Shown: in pieces, positions 41,901 to 48,290 of the stretch
How the letters are laid out: each line of letters begins with the position of its first letter
How positions within the stretch are numbered: the first letter of the stretch is position 1
Assembly: GCA_933207985.1 (NCBI GenBank)
Contig: OW240912.1
Span: 248,660,265 to 248,724,264, forward strand
DNA from: Pelobates cultripes
Taxonomy: Eukaryota; Chordata; Amphibia; Anura; Pelobatidae
Length of the DNA: 64,000 bases
Direction of reading: 5' to 3'
Made by a program: the position numbers and the translations under genes
The notes under the pieces: model-generated
Database searches by the model: none
What the model saw: only the letters and a program-made list of their open reading frames with translations
Told to the model about the DNA's origin: nothing

Positions 41901-44900
41901 CTATTTGTTATTTAAATATAGGTGATTATTGGAGTTATATGAAGTCACCGATTTGCAGCAGCTCTGTATACTGATGGTTTGCAGAGCCTCTGCATATTAT
42001 TTACGAGATACCGCCTCAGTATATTACTGCAATATTTTTCAATAAAATTTCAATTGAGATAGATTTCACTACAAAAAAAATAAATTAGATAGGTCTTTTT
42101 GCCTAGGTAAAAAAGAAACAAGTCTGATAATTGTCCAAGCCACTTATGCGAGGAACAGTACACTCATATATAAGATAGGTGGCTGGCAGTAATGCTTGCT
42201 TACCTTCTGATGCATTTCTAGCTGCAGTTGTTCTTCCATTTCTTTACGATATTCAGAAAGCTTAATCTCCAAAGACTCATAATGTGGCCGCTTTAGATAC
42301 CTTTCCTCAAACTGTTCATCAATTAACTGAAGCTTTTCAACTACATCAAATACATGAGCAAAAAAAGTCCACAATTTGTTTAAATATAGAATGCTAAATG
42401 TTGAATCATGTATTTACATGGCAGATCATGGCAAGCCTGACAAAGCAGAGAACTGTGGCTACTACAAATGTTACTGCTGGAACCAAACCGAATAGTTTAA
42501 ACCCCAATAGTTAAAGCATCGGCAATGAATAACTGGGAGCAGGAACTCCACTTTTCATCCTCGGTTGAAGATTGGATTTTAGCCCTACAATCAGTAAAAA
42601 GATATATACATGGGGTGAATATACAGGAAGTGTTTTTTAAATTGGTGTATCGTTGGTATCTGGTGCCTACTCGCCTCCATAGATTTCAACCCACACTTCT
42701 ACCAGATTGTTGGAGATGTGGTAGGGAGTTAGGTTCTTTCTCCCACATCTGGTGGGACTGTGAGGAGTTGAAATCTATGAAAACAACTTTATCGGATTTG
42801 GTGGACTCTATTTTGAAGGTGCAAACTGTCATTACAGCTCAAATGTTCCTGTTTCATTTAGATATGCCAATAGTTAACATAAAACAAAAAATCCTTATGA
42901 TTCACTCCTTTATGGCAATAAAAATAGTTATGGCCAGAAATTGGAGAAACATGGGCTCGTTAAACTGGCATGACATATGTATACAATTAGATTATCAACG
43001 TAGGATGGAAGCTGGGGTAGCCTCAAATAAGTTATCCAGAGAGAAATATGATAAAACTTGGGCCCCTTGGGTTAGATATCTTAGCCGTAAAAACACAACC
43101 CCCTTTCTATAGATAGCCATACTTAGGTAGCACCAATGTGAATTGACAGTAAGATAGAGGAAATGTATGTTATTTTCTCTTTTTCTTTTTTCTATGGTTT
43201 GAATGTTGATAATGCAGCTAATGTTCAAGTGTATGAATTATGGTTATATTAAACTTATGTGTAACTATAAATCTATTGTAAAGCAAAATATTGCACAATA
43301 ATGTAATATCTAATTATGAGATTGCATTTGGTTGGAATTTTCTTTTAAATGAAAAATACAAATTTATATACGAAAAAAAAATAAACCCCAATGTTTCAAA
43401 TAGCAACAATAACATCTACTTATGCTGCACTTTTTACCGTCCAAAGGGGATATATTTATATTTAACGCCACTCTCGTTAGCTCAGCAAAGACCTTACATT
43501 TGTCAAAACACTGGTGTTTATGTAGATTTCCAACAAACTGACTGATGGGGAGGACGATACTTTATTTTATGACTACCATTATCTGGCTGTTGGAATCAGG
43601 GCTTTTTGCAGCTTCCAAAACATATATTAGCATTGTAGACACACTTTTCTCTATCATTGGACTTAACAGAGACACCAGCTGATAAACATATGTTACTATT
43701 AACCAGCTCAATGGTATATATGGTATTTTATCTGCATCAGAAGAGTGAAAGGCTGCGTGGCCCTTAATGTTGTCTGAGCATCATGGGAAATGTAGTTCAG
43801 AAACATCTGGAGTGCCAAGGTAAACTACCATATCATCTTTCCGTAATCCTGCCCCAGCACACTAACAATACTAGTTCATGCTTAGACAAGTATTCACTAA
43901 GCCAATGGTTTGAGCAAACTTGAGTTAAAAACAGAGGAAATGTACCGATTGAGGTGTGCAAGGAATTAGGCACTGTTTGAGTGTCTGCATCTCTGCTTTC
44001 TTTATGAAGCTGATGTTCTGTCATCTCGGTTAGCATTTGAAACAGAAAACCTGATATTAAATAACAAAACAGAGAGGTTATAAGCAATTGTACGAAACAA
44101 AAAGCAGTTACATTTATGGTTAGCTGAAGGTAGTTCAAATCTGAAAGTAATTAAAGTGAATGGAACACAGATCCATGTCATTTGTGAACACTTAAAACAA
44201 CTTTTTTTGTTTGTTTTAAACAGAAATAAAAAATATATGTGGATTCTTTGATATTTTTGACAACAGGAGACAACTTTCCTTTCATCAGTTAGAGAACATT
44301 GCATTAATGTAAGGAATGATAATGTTTAGAAATAATATTTTAAATACCTTTCAAAACAGTGAACTCTTTTTCTCATAGATTTAATTCACAGTCACATAAA
44401 TTAAAAGATTATTAAACACAAAATACTGTGCTAGAGAAAGTTGTTAAATTAAAAGTCAAAGAGTCAATTTTAGAAGGAAACCAACAAGTCAAACAAACTT
44501 ACCTTTTGCATTTTTATCTTGAAGACTTGATATCTGCAATACAAAAAAACAAAGAAAACATACATCAGTATAAGAATAAACAAAAACAAACAAAAAATAA
44601 ACAGAAGAGCTATTAAAAAGTAAATAAAATCACATATTACCATAAACTTGTACAGTTTGGATTTAGGATGGATTTTCATCAGATGCAGTAAGTCATCAGC
44701 ACTGAAAATCTTTAATTAAAACAACAAGCAACATATTAAATGGTCTGCATTCAAACAAACATTTTAATTTATAAAACAAAAGTTAAAAGGACACTATATT
44801 CACCAAAACAACGTTAGCTCATTGAAGCAGTTTTGGTGCATAGATCATGCCCCTAAAGTCTCACTGCTCAATTCTCTGCCATCTAGGAGTTAAATCCCTT

Positions 44901-47900
44901 TGTTTATGCACCCTAGTCACACCTCCCTGCATGTGACTTGCACAGCCTTTCTAAACACTTCCAGTAAAGAGTCAGCTAATGTTTATACTTCCTTCATTGC
45001 ACTGTTGATAGCTTGCTAGACCCCACAGAAGCATTCTGTGTATGACTAGAGCTCACTTTAAAGAGCAGGCAATAAGAACTTTTAAAGTAAGTTACATCTA
45101 ATTGAAAGTGAAACCATGTTTTTTTTCTATGCATGATGTGTGAGTCACAGCCAGGGGAGGTGTGACTAGGGCTGCATGGACAGAAACAAAAAGGATTTAA
45201 ATCCTAAACTGCAGAGATTTGAGCATTGAGACTGCAGGATCATGATCTATACACCAAAACTGCTTCCTTAAGCTAAAGTTGTTTTGGTGACTATAGTGTC
45301 CCTTTAATGCTTTCACAAAGTAAAACAGAACAGATGTTAGGTGTAGCACAGGAGCACATTAATTTGTGGACAATAAGGCCATATGCTGACATGTTTGAAT
45401 GGGAGGGCAGCCTTTCAACACAAGAATGCCACTGTGCTGTTTTTACAATAAAAGCAGAAAAAAAGCACATAAAAAGTGAAAGTGACATTTAATATACATA
45501 AAAGCAAAAGCAAACGTTTATATACATAACTCCCACTTACAGGTTGTGCATGCTGGGGTAAAAATGTAGGTATGATGTATATGTTTTTAGTCCTTAAAAT
45601 AAGATGAGTTGATCTTAAGATAAGATATATGGTATTTTTGTGCAAATACTCTTTATATATTTCTCCCTTTCGCTCACTTCACCTATGGCTGCCATAACAA
45701 AACTATCCCTCATTTACAGGAGAGGAATTGCAAATCCTGTGTCTTGGCTTGCCCTTACTTGCATATAAACAGAATTATATGTACTTTAATATATGAACAC
45801 CCTTACATGGGTTTATTAAAATTGTGAACTGTCAAACGCATGATATGGGAAAGTGACAGCTCCTCTTTAAAAAAAAACTTTGATTATTTTAGCAGGACTG
45901 TAATAAAAAAAAAACTAATATTTTAAGTGAATCAAGGGTGGAAAATGTATTTGATCAGAAAGGATCCATAATTTTCAGTTATGTTCTGAGGTCTAGAAGT
46001 TAGTATTATGCAAACTAGAGTGACATTTTAAGCACCAAAACAACAAAACAACCAAAACAACAAAAATGACTGAAGTAGTGTAGGTTCAAATAGACTGTCC
46101 TTGCAGTTGCTCATGTTTAAACATTGCCGTTTCTGTGTTTACATTTGTTCCTAAGGACACTTCTAGTAGTGGTCACTCATTTTGGGTGAGATCATGCTTA
46201 CATGGGAAGCCATAAATCTAAAGGATAGGAAGAAACTCTAAAGTGTTGTCTTCCTAATGCTAGTTTCCTTTTAACACTAAGCACCAGAACCCCTCTATCT
46301 TAGTGTAGAGACTGTCCCTGTACTCTCTCACTTGTAAACACTGCCTTTTCTGAGAACTATATTGAGCTGTAAAAACACTTCTCCAGGCCGTCACTCAGAC
46401 AGCCACTAGAAATGCTTCCTACTGCAGTACTGCAATCTTTGCAGGTAAAACACTCAAAGTGTTCATGCTTATGCACTGAGCTAATGCATCACTATAAGGA
46501 GATGAGGAGTGGCTCAGAGCAGATATTACCATGCGTGCTCTGTAGTCCTCCAATGCCTCCCTATGGGGAAGCATTGGATTGGCTGAGTTCATTGTCACTG
46601 ATGATATCAGCCATGGATGGAGTGGTGGCTGTGGCAAGGCAGGCACGGCATGGGAGTAAAGGTAAGTAAAAATCTTTTATTTAAATTTCACAGGGGGGCC
46701 TAGAATAGTTAGAAATGCATGTTTATACTTAGAAAGCTCCTTTCATGGTACTCATTTTATTGATTCTGGAAGGAGAAAAATCTCTGTTGTGATTTGAACC
46801 TCCAGTTCCATCAAGCTAGGTTGCATTATACATTGTTTAATATTGCCCAACACTATGCGATTATATCAACCAATCATTTATACACCTCTACTTGATGTAA
46901 AAGTATCTGCAGAAAAAAGAACTAGAAAAACAACTCACCTTTTCTTTTTCTAATCCGCACTCTGGATAAAAGACAGAGAGCGTGTACTCATAACCACAAC
47001 GTGCCAAGTGATCAGCTACCAAGCTGTTGGAAGCTCTGTGTATTAGAGATTCCTTGTTAAGATTTTCAGACAAAAGGCTCTGTGCTCCGCTGAAAGCTTG
47101 ATGTTTCAGTTCATGGATAAGATGGTTTCGGAGTTGTGACTAACAAAGATAAAATGGTATGGCATTTTAGTATGAGACACCATAACAACAAAGCCAGCAG
47201 CCAAGAGACTACAGAACATCGGTAAGACAAAGATTAATGGAAATGCTCCAGCACACATCCAGAAGCAAATAACTTAAGCACAGCGATATCAGTGGACAAA
47301 ATGTATTGTTTCCCAGTACAGAAGATTTTAAGATTTTGTAACCGCTTTACATTTAAAACTGTGCCTTTATGAACAGTGCTGTAATGATGATATACATTCA
47401 GAATTCAAACATTTTGCCATTTCAAATAGTTACAGTATTTCCACAAGAGCAGTTAAACAAGTGGATTAAAACAAACAATGACAAAGCATCAATATAATTG
47501 TTAGTGTTACATGGTTTCTTTGATAAAGCTGGTAACCTAAAAGAGTCACTCTAAGCATCATAATAACCTATTACTGTGCCACTGAACACAATAGCTTATA
47601 ACTGCAGCTATATGACTTGTTCTTCTGATATGGATGGAATAGATTGAAATTTTGCTTCTTCCTTACTGTGTAATATCTGTTTAACATGTATGCAACTACA
47701 AGAGACAGGGAATCCTGCCCTGGCTCTGGAGAAAGGCTGAGCTGTGGCTTAGCAGCTCAGAAGACTGCTGGATGCAGTGCTATTCACAAAACTGTTACCA
47801 GGGATCAGGATGGATAGATAGCCAAGAAACAAGTCTTCAGCAATAATGTCAGCAGTTGTAACTCAGAATCTTTGGAGGTGAACACATAGGATTTGGCAGC

Positions 47901-48277
47901 TCCTCCTGGATGCCTGGGGTATGAAGGTTGGCGACAATGAACCCTGGGATAAGTACCTGCTCTATACAACAAAACAGGACAACAGAGAACCCAAGAGTTA
48001 GGCTATATAAACAGGGAACTCAAAACTGTCGACATCACTAAAGCCAGTCATAGCAAAAGTAACATCAAGGGGACATACCACTAGGCTTGGTAATATAAAT
48101 TTACCAGCTGCCCTGTGATGACATTTATCCACATATGCGTTGCCTTCATACCGCAATATTATATAACATAAAATAACATACCTTGAGTGAATCCAAAATA
48201 CCCTTTTCTTTAAATGTCTGGTATAACCTTTTACGCATTTCCTCTTGGGAAAGAGCTTTCAACTCTCTGTCAGACAT
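2780..48277 (-). CDS. OFD1: OFD1 centriole/centriolar-satellite protein, 19 coding exons, 3' end missing
   Basis: OFD1 sits at distal centrioles and centriolar satellites and is needed for ciliogenesis. I joined 19 minus-strand exons, in transcript order: 48277-48182, 47139-46939, 44709-44641, 44533-44503, 44050-43946, 42340-42204, 36949-36776, 31872-31766, 30742-30623, 30145-30072, 26186-26095, 24392-24203, 23769-23639, 21240-21129, 18795-18190, 18092-17945, 7799-7651, 6096-5954, 2950-2780. All junctions are GT-AG and phase-compatible and give 952 codons without a stop (human OFD1 is about 1,012 aa). Visible are an N-terminal LisH motif (about residues 68-100, core [20 protein letters not shown]), a long coiled-coil middle, the conserved block [20 protein letters not shown], then SSRRLSSTP, and near the C-terminus SPMDKYMQM. 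The final exon or exons are not found. The gene is divergent from TRAPPC2, as in human. Confidence 0.95.
2966..3003 (-). repeat. SINE-like tail next to OFD1 exon 19
   Basis: On the minus strand it reads GGCACTATATAAATGATAAT followed by ATT-type repeats. This is the same tail motif as at about 2310 and about 49680. Confidence 0.4.
3604..3676 (+). repeat. Inverted repeat with AAAACGCATT signature
   Basis: Two arms of about 30 bp (AATGCGTTT..GACCTACA / TGTAGGTC..AAAACGCATT) surround a second inner stem CCTTAGA/TCTAAGG. The plus strand reads CTTAGGAGTCC...GGTCAAAAACGC, reminiscent of a degenerate hammerhead ribozyme core. Confidence 0.5.
3765..4705 (-). repeat. LTR-like dispersed repeat (provisional)
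   Basis: It has an AATAAA-type poly(A) signal on the minus strand (near 4014) and block similarity to the repeat at 52130-53240. It also has an internal 25-bp tandem duplication around ATCCATTGTTCTCACCATGT (4454-4502). No open reading frame for gag or pol is seen, so it could be a solo LTR. Ends are not defined. Confidence 0.35.
5170..5470. repeat. GC-rich repeat with ACAAAACGCG motif
   Basis: This is strikingly CG-rich inside an AT-rich intron (many GCGC and CGCG). It contains CTTGAGGAAGTCC...GTGACAAAACGCGTCGAGC at 5404-5446, a motif type repeated in amphibian retroelements. There is no protein-coding evidence. Confidence 0.4.
5954..6096 (-). CDS. OFD1: OFD1 coding exon 18 (acidic/coiled-coil tail)
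   Basis: Phase 1 to 0, 48 codons: [48 protein letters not shown]. This fits the charged C-terminal region of OFD1. Acceptor is TTTTCAG and donor GTAGGA. The human arginine/glutamate-rich stretch between these segments is shorter here. Confidence 0.85.
6600..7575 (-). mobile_element. CR1-like LINE reverse transcriptase fragment
   Basis: Read on the minus strand in several frames: S-G-V-P-stop-G-S-V-L (RT motif, about 7510-7540), then IFADDTKL (the catalytic YADD box as FADD, about 7450), then [20 protein letters not shown]. Next come [18 protein letters not shown] and [20 protein letters not shown], then the C-terminal tail. Many stops make this a dead 5'-truncated copy between OFD1 exons 17 and 18. 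Confidence 0.85.
7651..7799 (-). CDS. OFD1: OFD1 coding exon 17 (acceptor chosen by phase)
   Basis: It encodes [50 protein letters not shown] and donates at GTAAGT in phase 1. The phase-2 end of the previous exon fits only the upstream acceptor TGAGGACAG. The stronger-looking TCTCCCCCCAG at about 7764 would shift the frame to a stop. Either the weaker acceptor is used or a small exon in the roughly 10-kb intron was missed. Confidence 0.78.
8373..9551. mobile_element. Element with GGGATCGACCGAT terminal inverted repeats, copy 1
   Basis: A 13-bp perfect inverted terminal repeat occurs at 8373-8385 and 9539-9551, with further CCGATA-type motifs just inside the right end. The interior is a GT-rich minisatellite plus a GC-rich block. 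There is no open frame for a transposase, and no clear target duplication. A second copy is at 13825-14428. Confidence 0.6.
8445..9112. repeat. GT-rich minisatellite with 124-bp higher-order unit
   Basis: Repeats of GTGAATGCAGTGTGTTTGTG-like units occupy this stretch. Within it a 124-bp unit starting at 8591 recurs almost unchanged at 8715. The long minus-strand open frame here (rich in H, T, L, S, Y) is a by-product of the repeat. Confidence 0.85.
9594..9632. repeat. (TA)n microsatellite
   Basis: An uninterrupted alternating AT run just outside the right end of the minisatellite-bearing element. Confidence 0.95.
9633..12426. other. OFD1 intron 16, no gene seen
   Basis: Plain intronic sequence. 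A degenerate T2-like stretch is possible at about 9985-10262. At 11870-12260 loose repeats of CCATATT/CATAGCCATA give low complexity. No coding signal was found. Confidence 0.5.
12427..12930. mobile_element. T2/Kolobok-type MITE, complete
   Basis: It is bounded by TTAA on both sides with inverted ends TTAAAGGGACTCTC and TTAAAGGGACACTC. The interior holds two strong hairpins: 12753-12795 (CCTCTAGTGGCTGTCTGATA with its complement) and 12797-12857 (TTAACCCTGCAAGGTAATTA with its complement). The same subfamily lies inverted at 61634-62114. Confidence 0.88.
13061..13600. mobile_element. T2-type MITE, 3'-truncated
   Basis: It starts TTAAAGGGACATTATAGTCA and carries the hairpin CAGAACAACTACGG...TCTGTTCTGG. 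It continues to the AACACTATAAGGTCAGGAAT block, but the right TTAA end is missing. Confidence 0.7.
13825..14428. mobile_element. GGGATCGACCGAT-family element, copy 2
   Basis: The left end is GGGGTAGGCCGATTATCG; the right end, read inverted, is GGGATTGACC. Both flanks carry TAATCAATAAT (13813-13823 and 14429-14439), a possible 11-bp target duplication in AT-rich context. The interior has CCGATAT motifs and a purine-rich tandem array. Confidence 0.55.
14090..14210. repeat. Purine-rich tandem repeat
   Basis: About four imperfect copies of AACACTAAGGGACAGGGAAG lie inside the element at 13825-14428. Confidence 0.7.
14429..14977. other. Plain OFD1 intron
   Basis: AT-rich, with no coding or recognisable repeat signal. 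Confidence 0.5.
14978..17738 (-). mobile_element. Second Tc1-like element, split by an L2-like LINE
   Basis: Short ends GCAAAGTG (14978) and CACTTTGC (17731) are inverted. The minus strand has the N-terminal transposase part at 17490-17218 ([20 protein letters not shown], then [10 protein letters not shown]). It has the C-terminal catalytic part at 15380-15180 ([19 protein letters not shown]). About 1.7 kb of LINE separates them, and the Tc1 sequence resumes near 17041. The transposase also has lost sequence and has substitutions, so it is inactive. Confidence 0.85.
15385..17040 (+). mobile_element. L2-like LINE reverse transcriptase fragment
   Basis: Plus-strand frames read [15 protein letters not shown] text, then [40 protein letters not shown] and [20 protein letters not shown] (RT domain). 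Next come [11 protein letters not shown], a broken YADD region (about 16235-16260), [20 protein letters not shown], and [13 protein letters not shown], ending with [20 protein letters not shown]. Several frameshifts and stops are present. Boundaries are approximate. Confidence 0.88.
17739..17771. repeat. (CA)n(TA)n microsatellite
   Basis: ACACAC followed by ATATAT, directly at the right end of the Tc1 copy. Confidence 0.9.
17867..17912. repeat. (TA)n microsatellite
   Basis: An uninterrupted TA run of about 40 bp, 33 bp from the donor of OFD1 exon 16. Confidence 0.95.
17945..18092 (-). CDS. OFD1: OFD1 coding exon 16
   Basis: Phase 1 to 2: [49 protein letters not shown]. It is serine/proline-rich and then helical, matching the human segment near SLSIPPVSSPPEQ. 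The acceptor has a long pyrimidine tract (TTCTTTCTAG) and the donor is GTAAAT. Confidence 0.85.
18190..18795 (-). CDS. OFD1: OFD1 coding exon 15 (largest exon)
   Basis: The largest exon, 202 codons, phase 1 to 1. It begins [20 protein letters not shown] and contains the invariant block [20 protein letters not shown], then [11 protein letters not shown] and SSRRLSSTP. The stretch between these blocks differs from human, as expected for a low-complexity serine-rich linker. Acceptor is CGTGCAG and donor GTATTT. Confidence 0.97.
19104..20125. mobile_element. T2-type MITE carrying a nested second T2 MITE
   Basis: Left and right parts resemble the two halves of the MITE at 44783-45307 (TGTATAGATCATGCCC and GAGACTGCAGGGGCAT). 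They are interrupted at a TTAA by another complete element. Outer ends are degenerate. Confidence 0.65.
19473..20069. mobile_element. T2-type MITE, complete, nested
   Basis: TTAA is duplicated at both ends, with termini TTAAAGGGACACTATAGTCA and (inverted) TTAAAGGGACTCTC. The interior has palindromes, e.g. ACGTCAGACGTATTAAAATA followed by CGTCTGACATGT, and GAGGGCGGCATGAATGCCGC. Confidence 0.88.
21129..21240 (-). CDS. OFD1: OFD1 coding exon 14
   Basis: Phase 0 to 1: [20 protein letters not shown] and [17 protein letters not shown], aligned with human [31 protein letters not shown]. Acceptor is TGTACAG and donor GTTAGA. Confidence 0.92.
21728..22256. mobile_element. T2-type MITE, right end unclear
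   Basis: It starts TTAAAGGGACATTGTAGTCA, with CAGAAGCACTACAGC and the block GAGGTGCTAAACGCTCCTCA typical of this subfamily. No clean TTAA end on the right. Confidence 0.65.
22257..23638. other. OFD1 intron 13, mostly plain
   Basis: A dispersed repeat (AATTCAAAGTGAATTTCACA, about 22885-22990) also occurs twice at about 58.2-58.4 kb. The remainder shows no coding or repeat signal. Confidence 0.5.
23639..23769 (-). CDS. OFD1: OFD1 coding exon 13
   Basis: Phase 1 to 0, 44 codons including the split first one: [20 protein letters not shown] and [20 protein letters not shown]. It aligns with human PAPELAVFQKELRKAEKAI..EEFESCRQALHKQL. Acceptor is CTATAG and donor GTAAGT. Confidence 0.93.
24203..24392 (-). 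CDS. OFD1: OFD1 coding exon 12 (coiled coil)
   Basis: Phase 0 to 1, 63 codons: [60 protein letters not shown]. It matches human [21 protein letters not shown] and LLKQQLEESRNENLRL. Acceptor is ACTTTCAG and donor GTGAGT. Confidence 0.96.
24393..26094. other. OFD1 intron 11, no feature seen
   Basis: AT-rich sequence without coding signal or recognisable element. Confidence 0.5.
26095..26186 (-). CDS. OFD1: OFD1 coding exon 11
   Basis: Phase 1 to 0. 31 codons, [20 protein letters not shown] and [11 protein letters not shown], coiled-coil composition, aligned with human [30 protein letters not shown]. Acceptor is CATATCAG and donor GTAAGG. Confidence 0.92.
26187..27836. other. OFD1 intron 10, left part plain
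   Basis: There are only short T2-like remnants (e.g. AGGGACACTCCAGGACTATG near 26536). No coding signal. Confidence 0.5.
27837..28298. mobile_element. T2-type MITE, complete
   Basis: TTAA at both ends; termini TTAAAGGGACACTCCAGGCA and (inverted) TTAAAGGAACACTCTGAGCA. Inverted internal blocks TAACAACCTCATCGGAATTA and CTTAATTCTGATCCCATTGT. Confidence 0.85.
28299..30071. other. OFD1 intron 10, unclassified block
   Basis: 28600-29940 differs from its surroundings (more C and G, purine-rich 28670-28730) and may be an old retroelement. No domain or terminal structure could be recognised. Confidence 0.3.
30072..30145 (-). CDS. OFD1: OFD1 coding exon 10
   Basis: Phase 2 to 1. It encodes [20 protein letters not shown] then EKINK, matching human [25 protein letters not shown]. 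Acceptor is ACGCTAG and donor GTTAGT. The exon is too short to show up as a long open frame. Confidence 0.92.
30623..30742 (-). CDS. OFD1: OFD1 coding exon 9 (coiled coil)
   Basis: Phase 2 to 2. It encodes [20 protein letters not shown] and [19 protein letters not shown], aligned with human QKLQEEKHKSITEALRR..DRKLKNELLKY. Donor is GTATTT; the acceptor is a pyrimidine tract ending CTTCAG. Confidence 0.95.
31223..31640. mobile_element. Degenerate T2-type MITE
   Basis: The left end TTAAAGGAATATGTCAAGCA and internal TGGTGCCTAGAGGTTTTGGG resemble the 27837 copy. The right end has decayed. Confidence 0.5.
31766..31872 (-). CDS. OFD1: OFD1 coding exon 8 (coiled coil)
   Basis: Phase 0 to 2. It encodes [20 protein letters not shown] and [16 protein letters not shown], matching human [31 protein letters not shown]. 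Acceptor is TTTTTACAG and donor GTATGT. Confidence 0.95.
32069..34227 (-). mobile_element. L1-like retroposon with 15-bp target duplication
   Basis: Flanks GAAGCACAACATTTT (32054-32068) and GAAGCGCAACATTTT (34228-34242) are a 15-bp duplication with one mismatch. On the minus strand the element ends at its low-coordinate side in AAAAATAAAGAATAAAAAAA, a retroposon tail. No intact ORF. A second retroposon is nested within it. Confidence 0.75.
32654..33507 (-). mobile_element. Nested retroposon inside the 32-34 kb element
   Basis: The low-coordinate end is a T run (32657-32668) followed by GACAATCTTTATTTATTTGG, i.e. a poly(A) tail on the minus strand. GCAGAGTGTCCC on the left and GCGGAGTGTCCC on the right form a near-perfect 12-bp target duplication. 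No domain recognised. Confidence 0.55.
34300..35945. mobile_element. T2-type MITE interrupted by an L1-like retroposon
   Basis: It begins TTAAAAGGGACACTCCGAGC. Sequence typical of the family (CTGCTCAGCCAATGACAG) resumes after 35842. The right end is not defined. Confidence 0.45.
34475..35829 (-). mobile_element. L1-like retroposon with 12-bp target duplication
   Basis: GTCATGCTTTCT flanks it perfectly (34463-34474 and 35830-35841). The T-rich low-coordinate end is a poly(A) tail on the minus strand. It shares the motif GGGACC..CCCGCCAGTCCAAAG with the element at 32-34 kb, so both belong to related families. No open ORF survives. Confidence 0.8.
35948..36080 (+). repeat. Inverted partial copy of the L1-like 5' region
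   Basis: GAGCTGCCTGCGTCCTCACA, GACTGGCGGGGTTTTATATG and AGCAGCATCTCCAAAGAT are the reverse complement of blocks at about 35487-35610. Confidence 0.75.
36605..36745. mobile_element. T2-type MITE fragment
   Basis: Blocks CAGACAGCCATTTGAGGG and ACTGGACGTCCTCAAGCTCT...GAGGACATCCAGCGTC correspond to the interior of the 61634-62114 copy. No TTAA ends. Confidence 0.55.
36776..36949 (-). CDS. OFD1: OFD1 coding exon 7 (coiled coil)
   Basis: 58 codons, phase 0 to 0, acceptor TTTCCCTAG and donor GTAACT. The sequence is rich in K, E and Q with heptads ([20 protein letters not shown] ... [20 protein letters not shown]). It matches the human stretch KFFKDTEIAKIKME and FEKACQAKSEALVLREK. Confidence 0.95.
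37130..41905 (-). mobile_element. Near full-length decayed L1-like LINE
   Basis: Transcribed from right to left. The ORF1-like start [20 protein letters not shown] is at about 41775. Endonuclease remnants are at 40640-40271 ([12 protein letters not shown]). The reverse transcriptase N-part is at 39826-39302 ([44 protein letters not shown]). RT C-part blocks are at 38962-38542 ([33 protein letters not shown]). C-terminal remnants are at 38555-37630. Many stops and frameshifts are present. It sits in the 5.3-kb OFD1 intron 6, in the same orientation as the gene. Confidence 0.85.
42204..42340 (-). CDS. OFD1: OFD1 coding exon 6 (coiled coil begins)
   Basis: 46 codons including the split first codon, phase 1 to 0. 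It carries [15 protein letters not shown] and [20 protein letters not shown], a strong match to human OFD1 (EKLQLIDDQF, FESLEIKLNEYKREIEEQL). Heptad-like spacing of leucines marks the start of the coiled-coil region. Confidence 0.96.
42509..43381 (+). mobile_element. 5'-truncated L1-like LINE with open C-terminal frame
   Basis: TAAACCCCAAT flanks both sides (42498-42508 and 43382-43392), an 11-bp target duplication. It ends in an A-rich tail. It lies in OFD1 intron 5, opposite to the gene. Confidence 0.85.
42525..43112 (+). CDS. L1-like ORF2 C-terminal fragment
   Basis: 195 codons without a stop. It has a C-x2-C...H-x4-C zinc-knuckle-type motif, [20 protein letters not shown], which is typical of the C-terminal region of L1/Tx1-type ORF2 proteins. 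It is followed by helical sequence and ends [13 protein letters not shown]. The endonuclease and reverse transcriptase parts are absent because of 5' truncation. An undamaged frame suggests a fairly recent insertion. It is not expected to be expressed as a host protein. Confidence 0.85.
   Translation: MNNWEQELHFSSSVEDWILALQSVKRYIHGVNIQEVFFKLVYRWYLVPTRLHRFQPTLLPDCWRCGRELGSFSHIWWDCEELKSMKTTLSDLVDSILKVQTVITAQMFLFHLDMPIVNIKQKILMIHSFMAIKIVMARNWRNMGSLNWHDICIQLDYQRRMEAGVASNKLSREKYDKTWAPWVRYLSRKNTTPFL
43393..43945. other. OFD1 intron 5, left part
   Basis: No coding or repeat signal beyond a short AT-rich tail. Confidence 0.45.
43946..44050 (-). CDS. OFD1: OFD1 coding exon 5
   Basis: Phase 1 to phase 1. 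It encodes [20 protein letters not shown] and then [15 protein letters not shown], matching the human GFLMHFLKEL..ETQT region. Acceptor is ATATCAG and donor GTACAT. Confidence 0.93.
44503..44533 (-). CDS. OFD1: OFD1 coding exon 4 (31-nt exon)
   Basis: A very short exon encoding [10 protein letters not shown] plus one base. It starts in phase 0 after TTGCAG and ends in phase 1 before GTAAGT. Only its splice sites, phase fit and position reveal it. It joins in frame to the next exon to give ...NAKGFLFQML. Confidence 0.85.
44641..44709 (-). CDS. OFD1: OFD1 coding exon 3
   Basis: 23 codons ([20 protein letters not shown] then KFM), phase 0 to 0, acceptor TTAAAG and donor GTAATA. It aligns with the human segment that follows the LisH domain (DLLQL..KI.P...LYK). 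Confidence 0.9.
44783..45307. mobile_element. T2-type MITE, complete
   Basis: TTAA ends with termini TTAAAAGGACACTATATTCA and (inverted) TTAAAGGGACACTATAGTCA. Long inverted arms extend through CCAAAACAAC..TTAGC and CATAGATCATGCCC / GGATCATGATCTATACACC. Confidence 0.88.
45308..46254. other. OFD1 intron 2, plain part
   Basis: No coding or clear repeat signal. Confidence 0.45.
46255..46745. mobile_element. Degenerate T2-type MITE
   Basis: The internal blocks AACACTGCCTTTTCTGAGAA, CGTCACTCAGACAGCCACTA and GAGGAGTGGCTCAGAGCAG match the family. Ends are eroded. Confidence 0.5.
46939..47139 (-). CDS. OFD1: OFD1 coding exon 2 (LisH domain)
   Basis: This exon has 67 codons in phase 0 at both ends, with acceptor TTGTTAG and donor GTGAGT. 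It starts [14 protein letters not shown] and contains the LisH motif [20 protein letters not shown], followed by [12 protein letters not shown]. LisH motifs mediate dimerisation and protein stability; in human OFD1 this region contributes to centrosomal function. It is the most strongly conserved short block of the gene here. Confidence 0.95.
47140..48181. other. OFD1 intron 1
   Basis: No recognisable repeat or coding signal. Confidence 0.45.
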
Positions 48278-48290
48278 TTTACCGGGAAGG
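48182..48290 (-). CDS. OFD1: OFD1 first coding exon (start codon)
   Basis: ATG is at 48277-48275, followed by 32 codons starting [20 protein letters not shown], which match the OFD1 N-terminus. The exon ends in phase 0 at CTCAAG before GTATGT. A pyrimidine-rich stretch ending in CAG lies just upstream of 48290, so the exon probably starts there with 13 bases of 5' UTR, and a non-coding first exon lies further right near the shared promoter. Human OFD1 has a slightly longer N-terminus, so this short start is chosen because no upstream in-frame ATG follows the acceptor. Confidence 0.88.
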
